From: CAZWDO01 sp964632485 [NCBI: uncultured bacterium]
Lineage (GTDB): Bacteria > JAGOEH01
Length of the DNA: 25,100 nucleotides
Assembly: GCA_964632485.1 (NCBI GenBank)
Contig: CAZWDO010000035.1
Location: 1-25,100, forward strand
Reading direction: 5' to 3'
Position 1 is the stretch's first letter. The number at the start of each line of letters is the position of its first letter. Shown one piece after another: positions 1 to 12,077 of this stretch. Below the pieces are notes generated by a model that was given only the letters and a program-made list of their open reading frames with translations, was not told where the DNA came from and made no database searches. The translations under genes were made by a program, and so were the position numbers.

Positions 1-71
1 GATTGCGCTTCGCGATTCGCGAAGGCGGACGTACGGTTGGCGCCGGTGTGGTTACAGAGATTATTGAATAA
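1..71 (+). CDS. tuf: Elongation factor Tu, C-terminal end only
   Basis: The last 22 codons of an open frame (in frame from base 3) end at TAA 69-71. They read as the C-terminal strand of EF-Tu, with the hallmark REGGRTVGAGVVTEI. EF-Tu delivers aminoacyl-tRNA to the ribosome as a GTP complex. Only domain 3's final beta strand is visible; the GTPase domain lies outside the window. The downstream order (rpmG, tRNA-Trp, secE, nusG) is the usual one for a tuf copy upstream of the L11/L10/RNA polymerase cluster. Confidence 0.95.
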   Translation, partial: LRFAIREGGRTVGAGVVTEIIE

Positions 72-97
72 ACCTTCTTTGAGAGAGGATACAGACA

Positions 98-247
98 GTG
101 CGCGATTTAGTAATCTTGGCGTGTACGGAGTGCAAACGACGAAACTACACGACTACCAAAAATAAAAAGAAGCACCAGGAAAAACTGGAACATAAAAAAT
201 TCTGTCGCTTTTGTCGTAAGCATACGAAACACAAAGAGACAAAATAA
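98..247 (+). CDS. rpmG: 50S ribosomal protein L33
   Basis: A 49-aa basic protein starting at GTG 98-100, with GAGAGAGGA upstream at 81-89 as ribosome binding site. It begins [12 protein letters not shown] and holds two CxxC pairs (Cys9/Cys12 and Cys36/Cys39), the zinc-ribbon form of L33, a structural protein of the large ribosomal subunit. Length is normal for the family (about 49-55 aa). It sits 26 nt behind tuf and 13 nt ahead of tRNA-Trp and is surely cotranscribed with both. GTG is chosen because no ATG occurs in frame and the family N-terminus is reproduced exactly from here. Confidence 0.95.
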   Translation: MRDLVILACTECKRRNYTTTKNKKKHQEKLEHKKFCRFCRKHTKHKETK

Positions 248-260
248 GCTTTGAATACAC

Positions 261-334
261 AGGCCAGTAGCTCTAACGGCTAGAGCGCCGGACTCCAAAT
301 CCGGATGTTGGGGGTTCGAATCCCTCCTGGCCTG
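261..334 (+). tRNA. trnW: tRNA-Trp (anticodon CCA)
   Basis: A full cloverleaf can be folded by eye. The acceptor stem is 261-267 (AGGCCAG) with 327-333 (CTGGCCT), with discriminator G334. The anticodon stem is 288-292/300-304 around loop CTCCAAA with anticodon CCA at 295-297. The T-stem is 310-314/322-326 around TTCGAAT. The 3' CCA is not encoded, so it must be added by CCA-adding enzyme. The gene lies between rpmG and secE in one transcription unit, so the tRNA must be cut out of a polycistronic mRNA. A U-rich stretch (335-346) follows directly. Confidence 0.97.
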
Positions 335-380
335 TTTTGTTTTTTACCAACCACTTAAGTCGTAGATGGAGTTGTTAACT

Positions 381-563
381 ATGATGGAAAAGATCCAAAA
401 ATTCATTAGAGAAGTCCGTAAAGAGTTTGACATGGTAAGTTGGCCCAAACAGGAACAGGTCGTCGGCTCAACCGGAGTGGTGATTTTTGTGACGATCGTT
501 TTGGCCATCTTTGTTTTAATTGCCGACAAGATTCTTGAAAAAGCAATTTTCCTGATCATGTAA
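381..563 (+). CDS. secE: Preprotein translocase subunit SecE
   Basis: A 60-aa single-span inner-membrane protein that clamps SecY in the SecYEG export channel. It has the family pattern: an amphipathic N-terminal helix (FIREVRKEFDMVSWPKQEQ, with the signature VSWPK) followed by one hydrophobic helix (about residues 33-55). The start is set at ATG 381 because GGAG lies 9 nt upstream (368-371). An in-frame ATG at 366 has no ribosome binding site. The short, one-TM form is typical outside enterobacteria. nusG follows 15 nt later, the near-universal secE-nusG pairing. Confidence 0.93.
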   Translation: MMEKIQKFIREVRKEFDMVSWPKQEQVVGSTGVVIFVTIVLAIFVLIADKILEKAIFLIM

Positions 564-578
564 GGAACGAGGAGTACA

Positions 579-1124
579 ATGGCTGAAATGATTCCGCAAT
601 GGTTTGCTATTCATACCTATTCAGGTCAGGAAAATAAAATTAAAAATATGATTGAAGAGGCGATGAAGAAAGCGGAATGGCAGAATCGGATTTTTCAGGT
701 TTTGTTGCCGTTTGAAGAGCGCTATGAAGTCAAAAATGGTAAAAAACGAAAAGTCCAGAAAAAATATTTTCCATCATATTTATTAATTCAAATGGTTGAA
801 GATGAGGACATTATTCATTTTGTTTTAAATATTCCCGGTGTTACCAATTTCCTGGGAGCCAAAAACAAGCCGGCGCCGTTAACGGAGAATGAAGTCAATC
901 GTCTCGTTGCGCAGCTTGAGGAAAAACGGGAAAGCAGTCGCGATCGATATCCCTATCATGTGGGCGAACAAGTAAAAATTGTGGATGGTCCGTTTAAAAC
1001 GTTTACGGGTATTGTGGATCATGTAAACCCGGAAAAGAACAAAATCAGAGTAATGGTCCGTATTTTCGGAAGAGCGACACCGGTCGAATTGAATTTCGAG
1101 CAGGTGACAACTGAGAATAAATAA
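579..1124 (+). CDS. nusG: Transcription termination/antitermination factor NusG
   Basis: A 181-aa protein with an NGN domain (about residues 6-115, opening WFAIHTYSGQENKI), which binds the RNA polymerase clamp helices. A C-terminal KOW domain follows (about 126-178; VGEQVKIVDGPFKTFTGIV), which contacts NusE/S10 or Rho. Length and order match ordinary NusG with no domain II insertion. NusG raises elongation processivity, couples transcription to translation and aids Rho termination. GGAACGAGGAG stands just upstream of ATG 579. rplK starts 15 nt after the stop. Confidence 0.96.
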   Translation: MAEMIPQWFAIHTYSGQENKIKNMIEEAMKKAEWQNRIFQVLLPFEERYEVKNGKKRKVQKKYFPSYLLIQMVEDEDIIHFVLNIPGVTNFLGAKNKPAPLTENEVNRLVAQLEEKRESSRDRYPYHVGEQVKIVDGPFKTFTGIVDHVNPEKNKIRVMVRIFGRATPVELNFEQVTTENK

Positions 1125-1139
1125 AAGAGAGGTGAAACC

Positions 1140-1565
1140 TTGGCGAAGAAAATTACCGGTTACATCAAGTTGCAGATTCCTTCGGGTAACGCGAACCCAT
1201 CGCCCCCGGTAGGACCCGCCTTGGGGCAGCATGGTGTTAACATCATGGAATTTTGTAAGGCATTTAATGCGAGGACGCAAAAAGAATCTGGGTTGATTAT
1301 ACCTGTTGTGATAACGGTATATGCTGATAAAAGTTTTACTTTTATCACCAAATCACCCCCCGCCGCTGTATTAATTAAGCGCGCTCTGGGACTACAAAAA
1401 GGGGCAGGGGTGCCCAACCGCGATAAAGTCGGTAAAATATCCCTCAGCCAATTGGAAGAAATTGCTAAAATTAAGCAAGAAGATTTAAATGCGCATACTT
1501 TGTCTGCAGCGGTAAAAATTATTGCCGGTACCGCCCGAAGTATGGGTGTTGAAGTAATTGACTAA
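1140..1565 (+). CDS. rplK: 50S ribosomal protein L11
   Basis: A 141-aa protein of standard L11 length. The N-terminal domain has the proline-rich [20 protein letters not shown] signature (factor-binding switch). The C-terminal domain binds 23S rRNA at the GTPase-associated centre ([24 protein letters not shown]). The start codon is TTG 1140-1142, supported by GAGAGGTG at 1126-1133 and by the family N-terminus [12 protein letters not shown]; no ATG is available before the conserved part. L11 is also needed for stringent-response sensing of uncharged tRNA. rplA follows 23 nt later. Confidence 0.96.
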   Translation: MAKKITGYIKLQIPSGNANPSPPVGPALGQHGVNIMEFCKAFNARTQKESGLIIPVVITVYADKSFTFITKSPPAAVLIKRALGLQKGAGVPNRDKVGKISLSQLEEIAKIKQEDLNAHTLSAAVKIIAGTARSMGVEVID

Positions 1566-1588
1566 ACTCATTTGTGGAAGGTGTTTCT

Positions 1589-2281
1589 ATGAAACTATCA
1601 AAACGCTACAGTGAAAATCTTAAAATGTTCGATTTGAACAAGCGATATTCACTGACTGAGGCGCTGGCGGTATTGAAAAAATTCAAAGCGAGTAAGTTCA
1701 ATGAATCCGTTGAATGCGTTGTTCGCTTGAATATCGATCCGCGACATGCCGATCAGATAGTCAGAGGCACCGTTTCTTTACCACATGGAATAGGCAAAGC
1801 CGTCCGGGTACTGGTCTTGGCTAAAGGCGAAAAGATCAAGGAAGCTCAGGACGCCGGCGCTGATTTTGTCGGCAGCGATGAAATGATCGAAAAGATCAAA
1901 GGCGGTTGGATTGATTTCGACGCCGTGATCGCTACTCCCGACATCATGAGTGAAGCAGCGAAATTGGGACGAATTTTAGGTCCCCGTGGATTAATGCCTA
2001 ATCCCAAAGTAGGAACGGTAACCTTTGAAATCGAGCGCACAGTCAAAGAAATTAAAGCTGGTAAAATCGAGTTTCGTACGGACAAACAAGGTAATGTCGC
2101 TTCAATTGTCGGAAAGTTGTCTTTTGATGACATCAGATTACTTGAGAATATTGAAGCCTATTACAAGAGTCTGATGGCGGCTAAACCCGCTACCGTAAAA
2201 GGACAGTATGTCAAAAATATGGTAATCAGCACGACCATGAGTCCCGGAGTCCGCGTGGATTTCACCTCGATCGTGAATTAG
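1589..2281 (+). CDS. rplA: 50S ribosomal protein L1
   Basis: A 230-aa protein of normal L1 length, with the domain I and II signatures ([33 protein letters not shown], the conserved L1 motif around residues 123-140). L1 forms the mobile L1 stalk that helps E-site tRNA leave, and in many bacteria it represses its own operon. The start is set at ATG 1589, preceded by GGAAGGTG (1576-1583). An in-frame GTG at 1574 would add five residues that no L1 shows and would swallow the ribosome binding site. Confidence 0.95.
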   Translation: MKLSKRYSENLKMFDLNKRYSLTEALAVLKKFKASKFNESVECVVRLNIDPRHADQIVRGTVSLPHGIGKAVRVLVLAKGEKIKEAQDAGADFVGSDEMIEKIKGGWIDFDAVIATPDIMSEAAKLGRILGPRGLMPNPKVGTVTFEIERTVKEIKAGKIEFRTDKQGNVASIVGKLSFDDIRLLENIEAYYKSLMAAKPATVKGQYVKNMVISTTMSPGVRVDFTSIVN

Positions 2282-2295
2282 GTAAGGAGCAGGCA

Positions 2296-2811
2296 ATGAG
2301 AAAAGATCAAAAAAAAGAATTGATTGCCGAGTTCCACGCCCTCTTCGAAGACAACAATTTTGTGGTCACCGATTTTACCGGGGTTAAAGTCAATTCGATC
2401 AACACTCTGCGGCATAAATTGCATGCTGAAAATGTCGAGTATGTTGTCGTTAAAAATACCCTGGCGCAAATCGCTTTAAAGAACTGTGGATTAGGCGATC
2501 TATCCGACCGCTTTAGTCAGAATAACGGAGTTGCCTTTGTCAAAGGTGATCCGGTTAAACTTGCTAAGGTCTTAAAAGAATATGCCAAAACTGAAGCCAA
2601 GTTTAAAATTAAATTTGGGGTTTTGGAGAAACAGTATATTGATCAGTCGCAAGTTGAAGCATTGGCGGAATTGCCCGATAAAAATACACTTATCGCAGTG
2701 TTTATGGGCACTCTGATGGCTCCGCTAACCAATTTCGTTCGCATGATAAACCAGCCGCTAACCAGTTTTGCCTGCGCTGTTAAGCAATTGGCAGAAAAAC
2801 AAGAAAACTGA
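2296..2811 (+). CDS. rplJ: 50S ribosomal protein L10
   Basis: A 171-aa protein of normal L10 length. The N-terminal rRNA-binding domain opens [20 protein letters not shown]. The C-terminal helical spine (after about residue 130; [20 protein letters not shown]) carries the L7/L12 dimers. It forms the base of the ribosomal stalk that recruits translational GTPases. AAGGAG lies at 2283-2288. The gap to rplA is only 14 nt, so the long L10 autoregulatory leader known from other bacteria is absent at this place. rplL follows 17 nt later. Confidence 0.95.
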   Translation: MRKDQKKELIAEFHALFEDNNFVVTDFTGVKVNSINTLRHKLHAENVEYVVVKNTLAQIALKNCGLGDLSDRFSQNNGVAFVKGDPVKLAKVLKEYAKTEAKFKIKFGVLEKQYIDQSQVEALAELPDKNTLIAVFMGTLMAPLTNFVRMINQPLTSFACAVKQLAEKQEN

Positions 2812-2828
2812 AATTCTGGAGGATAACG

Positions 2829-3227
2829 ATGTCTGACCAACAAATCACCTTAACCGATAATGCCAATAAAGTTCTGGAACTTTTAGAAACAATGAACATT
2901 CTTGAATTGGCGAATTTGGTAAAAGCGATTGAAGAAAAATTTGGCATTACGGCCGCCGCTCCGGTTGCCGCTGCCGCCGCCGCTCCGGTTGCCGCCGCTC
3001 CGGTCGTTGAGGAAAAAACCGAATTCAATGTATTGCTGAAAGAAGTCGGCGCTCAAAAGCTGCAAGTTATTAAAGTGATTCGCGCTTTAACAGGTCTCGG
3101 CCTCAAAGAAGCCAAAGATGTTGTCGACGGCGCTCCGTCCACTGTTAAAGAAAATGTCAGCAAGGCCGAAGCCGATGACATGAAAGCGAAACTTGCTGAA
3201 GTTGGCGCTACAGTTGAAATTAAATAA
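2829..3227 (+). CDS. rplL: 50S ribosomal protein L7/L12
   Basis: A 132-aa protein with the three L12 parts. An N-terminal dimerisation helix pair (about 1-40; [13 protein letters not shown]) comes first. An Ala/Pro/Val hinge (about 41-66) follows, built from tandem AAPVAA-type units. The C-terminal GTPase-binding domain (about 67-132) has [27 protein letters not shown] lies at 2818-2822. The hinge is long and simple, which probably gives the stalk its reach. A strong hairpin with a T-run lies downstream, before rpoB. Confidence 0.96.
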   Translation: MSDQQITLTDNANKVLELLETMNILELANLVKAIEEKFGITAAAPVAAAAAAPVAAAPVVEEKTEFNVLLKEVGAQKLQVIKVIRALTGLGLKEAKDVVDGAPSTVKENVSKAEADDMKAKLAEVGATVEIK

Positions 3228-3258
3228 AAACATCTTTCTTGTTGAGCTTTTCCTTTCC

Positions 3259-3293
3259 AAGTACCAGGGGCTATCCTCTGGTACTTCTTTTTT
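3259..3293 (+). terminator. Intrinsic terminator/attenuator between rplL and rpoB
   Basis: A 12-bp stem (3259-3270 with 3275-3286; arms AAGTACCAGGGG and CCTCTGGTACTT, one G-U pair) with a four-base CTAT loop is followed by CTTTTTT. This is a complete factor-independent terminator shape, yet the rpoB ribosome binding site comes 18 nt later with no evident new promoter. As in E. coli, it probably acts as a partial terminator that keeps rpoBC output below that of the ribosomal stalk genes. That role is inferred from position. Confidence 0.85.
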
Positions 3294-3328
3294 AAAAAAA
3301 ACCAATTTGAAAGGGGAATAGTATCTTT

Positions 3329-7126
<3,798 letters not shown>

Positions 7127-7152
7127 CAGTAGTAGTTTCGAGGAGGCCCTCC

Positions 7153-10100
7153 TTGTTTAAATATTTAGACACTAAAAAAACCTCTCCCAGTAATTTCCGG
7201 TCGATCGGAATCAGTCTCGCTTCACCGGAAACTATTCGGAAATGGTCGTATGGAGAAGTAACAAAACCGGAGACCATCAATTACCGAACCTTTAAACCGG
7301 AAAAAGGGGGTTTGTTTTGTGAACAGATCTTCGGACCGGTTAAAGATTGGGAATGTTCATGCGGTAAGTATAAGCGGATTCGCTATAAAGGTGTTATTTG
7401 CGACCGGTGCGGCGTTGAAGTGACTTTGTCAAAAGTACGACGAGAACGCATGGGACATATCGAATTGGCTGTTCCGGTCTCCCATATCTGGTATTTAAGA
7501 AGTAATCCCAGCCGTATCGGCTATTTGTTGAATATGAGCATTCCACAGTTAGAACGGGTCATCTACTACGAGTCTTATGTCGTAATTGATCCGGGCAATA
7601 CGGACCTGGCTTTTATGGAGTTGATCACTGAAGACGATTACTTAAAGTTGAAACGCGAAGGAAAACATATTGAAGCTAATATGGGCGCCGGCGCAATTCA
7701 ACGCTTGCTTGAAATGATTGATATTGAGGAACTTTCCGCAAAATTGCGGACCCAGGCTAAAGTGGAAACTTCGGTGCAGCGCCGTGAAGAGGCGTTCAAA
7801 CGTCTTCAAGTCGTAGAAGCTTTTCTCAATTCAGATAATCAGACGAATTGGATGATTTTACGAGTGATTCCGGTACTGCCACCGGAACTTCGTCCGTTGG
7901 TTCCTCTTGAAGGCGGACGCTTTGCCAGCTCCGATCTCAATGACCTTTACCGTCGTTTGATCAACCGCAATAACCGATTGAAAAAAATGATGGAAATTCC
8001 AGCCCCTGAAGTAATCTTGCGCAACGAAAAACGGATGCTGCAGGAAGCGGTCGATGCCCTGTTTGATAATGGGAAACGCATCAACGCGGTCCGGGGTTCT
8101 ACTGGTAACCGCCCTTTAAAATCGCTGAGTGATATGCTCAAAGGTAAAACAGGACGGTTTCGGCAAAACCTGCTGGGGAAACGCGTGGATTATTCGGGGC
8201 GTTCCGTTATCGTAGTTGGACCCGACTTGCGGCTTTTTGAATGCGGTCTTCCTAAGAAAATGGCATTAGAGCTTTTTAAACCATTTATTATACGGGAACT
8301 GTTGAGTTCCGGCTCATGCTCAACTCTAAAAGCAGCTAAAAAAATGGTGGAACGAGAATATCCGAAAGTTTGGGATATTCTGGAACAGGTTATCAAAAAC
8401 CATCCGGTTTTGTTAAACCGCGCTCCCACATTGCATCGTCTGGGTATCCAGGCTTTTATGCCGCGTTTGATCGAGGGTAAAGCCATTCGTATCCATCCTT
8501 TGGTTTGCAGCGCGTTTAATGCCGATTTCGATGGCGATCAGATGGCCGTGCATGTTCCTCTCTCTTTTGAAGCGCAAATTGAAGCCGGTACTCTTATGCT
8601 TTCTTCGAATAATATCTTATCTCCCGCGCATGGTAAACCGCTGGCTGTTCCTTCTCAGGATATGGTTATCGGTATCTATTATTTGACCAAAGGCAGTAGC
8701 AATGCCAAGGGCAGTAACCGGCTCATCTCGACTTTCAACGAAGCTGAAGCTCTGTTATTTAATGATATCGTCGATTTACACGCTGTTGTCTGGTTCAAAC
8801 CGGATAATTGCGAAAAACCGATTAAAACTACTTTGGGCCGAATAATTTTTAATTCAATTGTACCCAAAGAAATCGGGTATATCAACGATCTTCTCAATAA
8901 AAAACAACTCAGCGAGCTGGTGGATAAAATTTATCGTAAATTGGGTATTCACGCCACCACTCGGTTTTTAGACGATCTTAAACAGCTCGGATATAAATAT
9001 GCAACCCGAAGCGGACTCTCAATCGGTATTGACGATCTGCTGGTGCCAGAAGAAAAAGCTGCAATTATTGAACATTCGACCCAGAGTGTTGAAGAAGTGT
9101 CGCGCGAGAATGAGCGTGGAATCATTACCGCCGGTGAGCGTTATAATAAAATCATTGATATTTGGCAAAATGTGACCAATACGATCGGCGAAATTATGTT
9201 TGACAAAATGAAAGCCGACCAGAATGGATTCAATCCAGTATTTATGATGGCTGATTCCGGCGCCCGCGGTAGTAAAGAGCAGATTCGTCAGTTGGCGGGG
9301 ATGCGCGGTTTGATGACCAAACCTCAAAAGAAAATAACCGGTCAAATTGGTGAAATTATTGAAAACCCGATTATCGCCAATTTCCGTGAAGGATTGACCG
9401 TTATCGAATACTTCATATCGACTCACGGCGCTCGTAAAGGTTTGGCAGATACTGCGTTAAAAACTGCTGATGCTGGGTATCTTACCCGACGTCTGGTGGA
9501 TGTGGCCCAGGATGTTATCATCACTGAAGAGGATTGTGGAACCATTGTCGGGATTGAAATGTCCGCTTTAAAAGAAGGCGGAGATATTATCGAATCCCTG
9601 GCTGAACGTATTATCGGCCGGGTCGTCCTTGATGATGTTTTTAATCCTTATACCGATGAACTTATTTTGGAAGCGAATTTGCAAATAACTGAGGAAATCG
9701 CCGCTCGTATCGAAAAGGCCGGTATCGATATCGTTCGAATCCGTTCTGTGCTTACGTGCGATGCAAAGCATGGAGTATGCCGACAATGCTATGGACGTAA
9801 TCTGGCCACGGGTAAAATGGGTGAACTGGGTGAAGCTGTCGGGGTTGTCGCCGCTCAAAGTATCGGCGAACCAGGTACTCAGCTTACGCTACGTACGTTT
9901 CATATCGGGGGTACTGCCAGTTTGATTCTGCAGCAATCACGAGTGACAGCAAAATTTGGGGGTGAAATCTTCCTCAAAGATGTAGAATATGTTTCTAATA
10001 AGGAAAATCAAAAAGTCGTAATTAGTCGTCGAGGCGAAATGCAGATTCTCGATTCGGATAATAATCCAGTTTTTAAAATTGATATCCCTCACGGCTCAAT

Positions 10101-11178
10101 TTTAATGGCCGAACATGAAAAAACCGTTAAAGAAGGCGATCTCGTTTTTGAATGGGATACGTATGCCAGCTCTTTGATTACTGATATCGAAGGAGTGATC
10201 CGCTTTTACGATATTATCGAAAATGTCTCTATTCATGAAGAAACCTCCGAAATTACCGGGGGAAAGAAACGAACGGTTGTTATTGAATCCCGTGATAAAG
10301 CCTTACACCCGCGAATTGAAATTTTCAATGAAAATACTAACCGTAAACGCGAATTTGCCCTGCCTACGGGTACTGTCATTTTGGTTAACGAAGGTGAAAA
10401 AGTTTATGTTGGTGACGTAATCGGTAAAATTCCGCGCGAGACCTCTAAAACCCGTGATATCACCGGTGGTCTTCCGCGAATTGCCGAACTCTTTGAAGCG
10501 CGTATCCCGACAGAGTCCGCCGTTATTTCTGAAGTGGACGGTTTGATTAAATATGGAAAAATCACGCGGGGTATGAGAAGAATAACGGTTACCGACGAAA
10601 ACAACGTGGAGCATCAGTATTCAATCGCCCAAGGAAAACACTTACTTATCCATGATGGTGATTATATCCGGGTGGGTGAACGGATTTGTGAAGGCCCCAT
10701 CAATCCTCACGATATCCTCGCGATCCAGGGTGTCCAGAAAGTCCAGGAATACCTTGTCAATCAATTTCAGGAAGTCTATCGTCTCCAAGGTGTTAAAATC
10801 AATGATAAACATCTTGAAATTATCGTCCGACAGATGTTGCGTAAAATGCAGATCGAAGATTCCGGAGATACCCGCTTTTTGGAAAATGATATCGTTGATA
10901 AACAGGAACTCATTGAGGAAAATCAGCGTATTCATAAAAAAGGCGGTACTCCAGCGACATTCAAACCCATATTGCTGGGGATCACCCGCGCCTCTTTAAC
11001 TACTACCAGTTTTATTTCAGCCGCCTCCTTTCAGGAAACAACACGGGTTCTCACTGATGCCGCGGTTAATGGAAAAACCGATCATCTTATCGGACTTAAG
11101 GAAAATGTCATCCTGGGTCATTTAGTTCCCGCAGGGTCCGGATTTAGCCGGTATCGTAAGATTAAAATCAAAGAATAG
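7153..11178 (+). CDS. rpoC: DNA-directed RNA polymerase subunit beta'
   Basis: A 1341-aa complete RpoC. The N-terminal zinc ribbon uses Cys68, Cys70, Cys83 and Cys86. The catalytic Mg-binding NADFDGDQM lies at 456-464 (Asp458, 460, 462). The trigger-loop/bridge-helix region has [27 protein letters not shown] residues at about 697-720. The second zinc site is Cys795, Cys869, Cys876 and Cys879. The C-terminal [17 protein letters not shown] matches the family. The start is TTG 7153-7155, with GAGGAGG (7140-7146) six bases upstream, and gives the expected N-terminus. The length lacks the very long insertions seen in proteobacterial or cyanobacterial enzymes. A terminator follows directly. Confidence 0.97.
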   Translation: MFKYLDTKKTSPSNFRSIGISLASPETIRKWSYGEVTKPETINYRTFKPEKGGLFCEQIFGPVKDWECSCGKYKRIRYKGVICDRCGVEVTLSKVRRERMGHIELAVPVSHIWYLRSNPSRIGYLLNMSIPQLERVIYYESYVVIDPGNTDLAFMELITEDDYLKLKREGKHIEANMGAGAIQRLLEMIDIEELSAKLRTQAKVETSVQRREEAFKRLQVVEAFLNSDNQTNWMILRVIPVLPPELRPLVPLEGGRFASSDLNDLYRRLINRNNRLKKMMEIPAPEVILRNEKRMLQEAVDALFDNGKRINAVRGSTGNRPLKSLSDMLKGKTGRFRQNLLGKRVDYSGRSVIVVGPDLRLFECGLPKKMALELFKPFIIRELLSSGSCSTLKAAKKMVEREYPKVWDILEQVIKNHPVLLNRAPTLHRLGIQAFMPRLIEGKAIRIHPLVCSAFNADFDGDQMAVHVPLSFEAQIEAGTLMLSSNNILSPAHGKPLAVPSQDMVIGIYYLTKGSSNAKGSNRLISTFNEAEALLFNDIVDLHAVVWFKPDNCEKPIKTTLGRIIFNSIVPKEIGYINDLLNKKQLSELVDKIYRKLGIHATTRFLDDLKQLGYKYATRSGLSIGIDDLLVPEEKAAIIEHSTQSVEEVSRENERGIITAGERYNKIIDIWQNVTNTIGEIMFDKMKADQNGFNPVFMMADSGARGSKEQIRQLAGMRGLMTKPQKKITGQIGEIIENPIIANFREGLTVIEYFISTHGARKGLADTALKTADAGYLTRRLVDVAQDVIITEEDCGTIVGIEMSALKEGGDIIESLAERIIGRVVLDDVFNPYTDELILEANLQITEEIAARIEKAGIDIVRIRSVLTCDAKHGVCRQCYGRNLATGKMGELGEAVGVVAAQSIGEPGTQLTLRTFHIGGTASLILQQSRVTAKFGGEIFLKDVEYVSNKENQKVVISRRGEMQILDSDNNPVFKIDIPHGSILMAEHEKTVKEGDLVFEWDTYASSLITDIEGVIRFYDIIENVSIHEETSEITGGKKRTVVIESRDKALHPRIEIFNENTNRKREFALPTGTVILVNEGEKVYVGDVIGKIPRETSKTRDITGGLPRIAELFEARIPTESAVISEVDGLIKYGKITRGMRRITVTDENNVEHQYSIAQGKHLLIHDGDYIRVGERICEGPINPHDILAIQGVQKVQEYLVNQFQEVYRLQGVKINDKHLEIIVRQMLRKMQIEDSGDTRFLENDIVDKQELIEENQRIHKKGGTPATFKPILLGITRASLTTTSFISAASFQETTRVLTDAAVNGKTDHLIGLKENVILGHLVPAGSGFSRYRKIKIKE

Positions 11179-11185
11179 TTGATAG

Positions 11186-11220
11186 AACCGTCCGGGACAA
11201 ATACCGGACGGTTTCTTTTA
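11186..11220 (+). terminator. Terminator after rpoC
   Basis: A 10-bp perfect stem (AACCGTCCGG 11186-11195 with CCGGACGGTT 11204-11213) with an 8-nt loop is followed by TCTTTTA. It begins seven bases after the rpoC stop codon. The U-tract is short but the GC-rich stem is strong. It should close the superoperon. Confidence 0.88.
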
Positions 11221-11282
11221 CGCAAAAAAGCGCAGCGATTAAAAATGATAGATATTCTTTGTTAAACTCATGAAGCTATAAA

Positions 11283-12023
11283 ATGAAACACTTTTTTTTA
11301 GTATTAGCGTTAATAAGTATTTTCACGCCCCTTCTTATGCGAGCGGAAAATTTACCTCCCCTTGATTTAATTTGTTTTCCAACTGCCGGCACTTTAAATA
11401 AGCAACAGTTCCGTGGCCGCTTTTTTTTATACGACGAAGGCGGAATGACGACCTATACATTGTTTGGTTTGATCCATCGTCTGACGTTGGGATTTTCTTA
11501 TGGCGGTGATCATTTAATCGGGCAGAAACCCGTAAATTGGAACCAAAAAGTCGATTTCACTATTAAATACCGCTTCCTGGACGAAACATACAATCGTCCG
11601 GCAATTGCGGCCGGATATGAATCGCAGGGAATTGGTTCCTATAGTGAGGATCGCTACCTGTTTAAATCGACCGGATTTTATTGCGTCGTCTCCAAAAACT
11701 TTTTGTTGAAAGGGAATTTGGGAGTCCATGGCGGGATTAATTATAGTTTGGAAGACGAAGATGACCACGACGTTAATTTTTATGTGGGTCTGGATAAGGA
11801 AATCGGATCTATTGTCTATCTGGCTTTGGAATATAGTCCGGGATTGAATGATGATGATCCCGCTGCCCGGGCTTACCGTCGGGGATTTTTAAACAGTTCC
11901 CTCGGTTTTCATCTTCCGGGTGGATTCGACTTGGAATTAGTCTTTTTAGATTTGCTTGAAAACAGTAAGGCTCTCAGCCATCCCATGCGGTGTATCCGTA
12001 TTGGACTGGCCGCTCAATTATAA
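11283..12023 (+). CDS. Predicted exported beta-barrel (YjbH-like) outer-membrane protein
   Basis: A 246-aa protein with an N-terminal signal peptide (hydrophobic residues 4-18, likely cut after Met-Arg-Ala around residue 21). The remainder alternates short hydrophobic/aromatic strands with turns (LTLGFSYGGDHL, VDFTIKYRFLDE, AIAAGYESQG, FYVGLDKEIGSIVYLALEYSP, SSLGFHLPGGFDLELVFLDL) and ends in a strand, as expected for an outer-membrane barrel of roughly ten strands. The pattern resembles YjbH/CapA-type 'conserved outer-membrane' proteins, but I cannot assign a specific function. There is no good Shine-Dalgarno before ATG 11283 (only GAAG at 11272-11275). It stands alone between the rpoC terminator and the convergent glgA, so it probably has its own promoter, which I could not place. 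Confidence 0.75.
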   Translation: MKHFFLVLALISIFTPLLMRAENLPPLDLICFPTAGTLNKQQFRGRFFLYDEGGMTTYTLFGLIHRLTLGFSYGGDHLIGQKPVNWNQKVDFTIKYRFLDETYNRPAIAAGYESQGIGSYSEDRYLFKSTGFYCVVSKNFLLKGNLGVHGGINYSLEDEDDHDVNFYVGLDKEIGSIVYLALEYSPGLNDDDPAARAYRRGFLNSSLGFHLPGGFDLELVFLDLLENSKALSHPMRCIRIGLAAQL

Positions 12024-12077
12024 ACTTACCAGTGTCATCCTTGCGGTTTAACTTCCCATCTGTTTCCTGTGGGATTG

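Noticed and set aside
366-380. Upstream ATG start for secE
   Set aside because: No ribosome binding site before it, while GGAG is well placed for ATG 381.
1574-1588. Upstream GTG start for rplA
   Set aside because: It would place the GGAAGGTG ribosome binding site inside the gene and add residues not seen in L1 proteins.
2946-3010. Tandem GCC/GCT-rich repeat in rplL as a possible repeat element
   Set aside because: It simply encodes the Ala/Pro hinge of L7/L12, which is normal for the protein.
11270-11281. A three-codon minigene (ATG AAG CTA TAA) just before the beta-barrel gene
   Set aside because: Too short to separate from chance, and there is no ribosome binding site for it.
12024-12077. 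Possible bidirectional terminator (CCCAT/GTGGG pairing) between the convergent barrel gene and glgA
   Set aside because: Only about five weak pairs with a 9-nt loop and no T-run on either strand.
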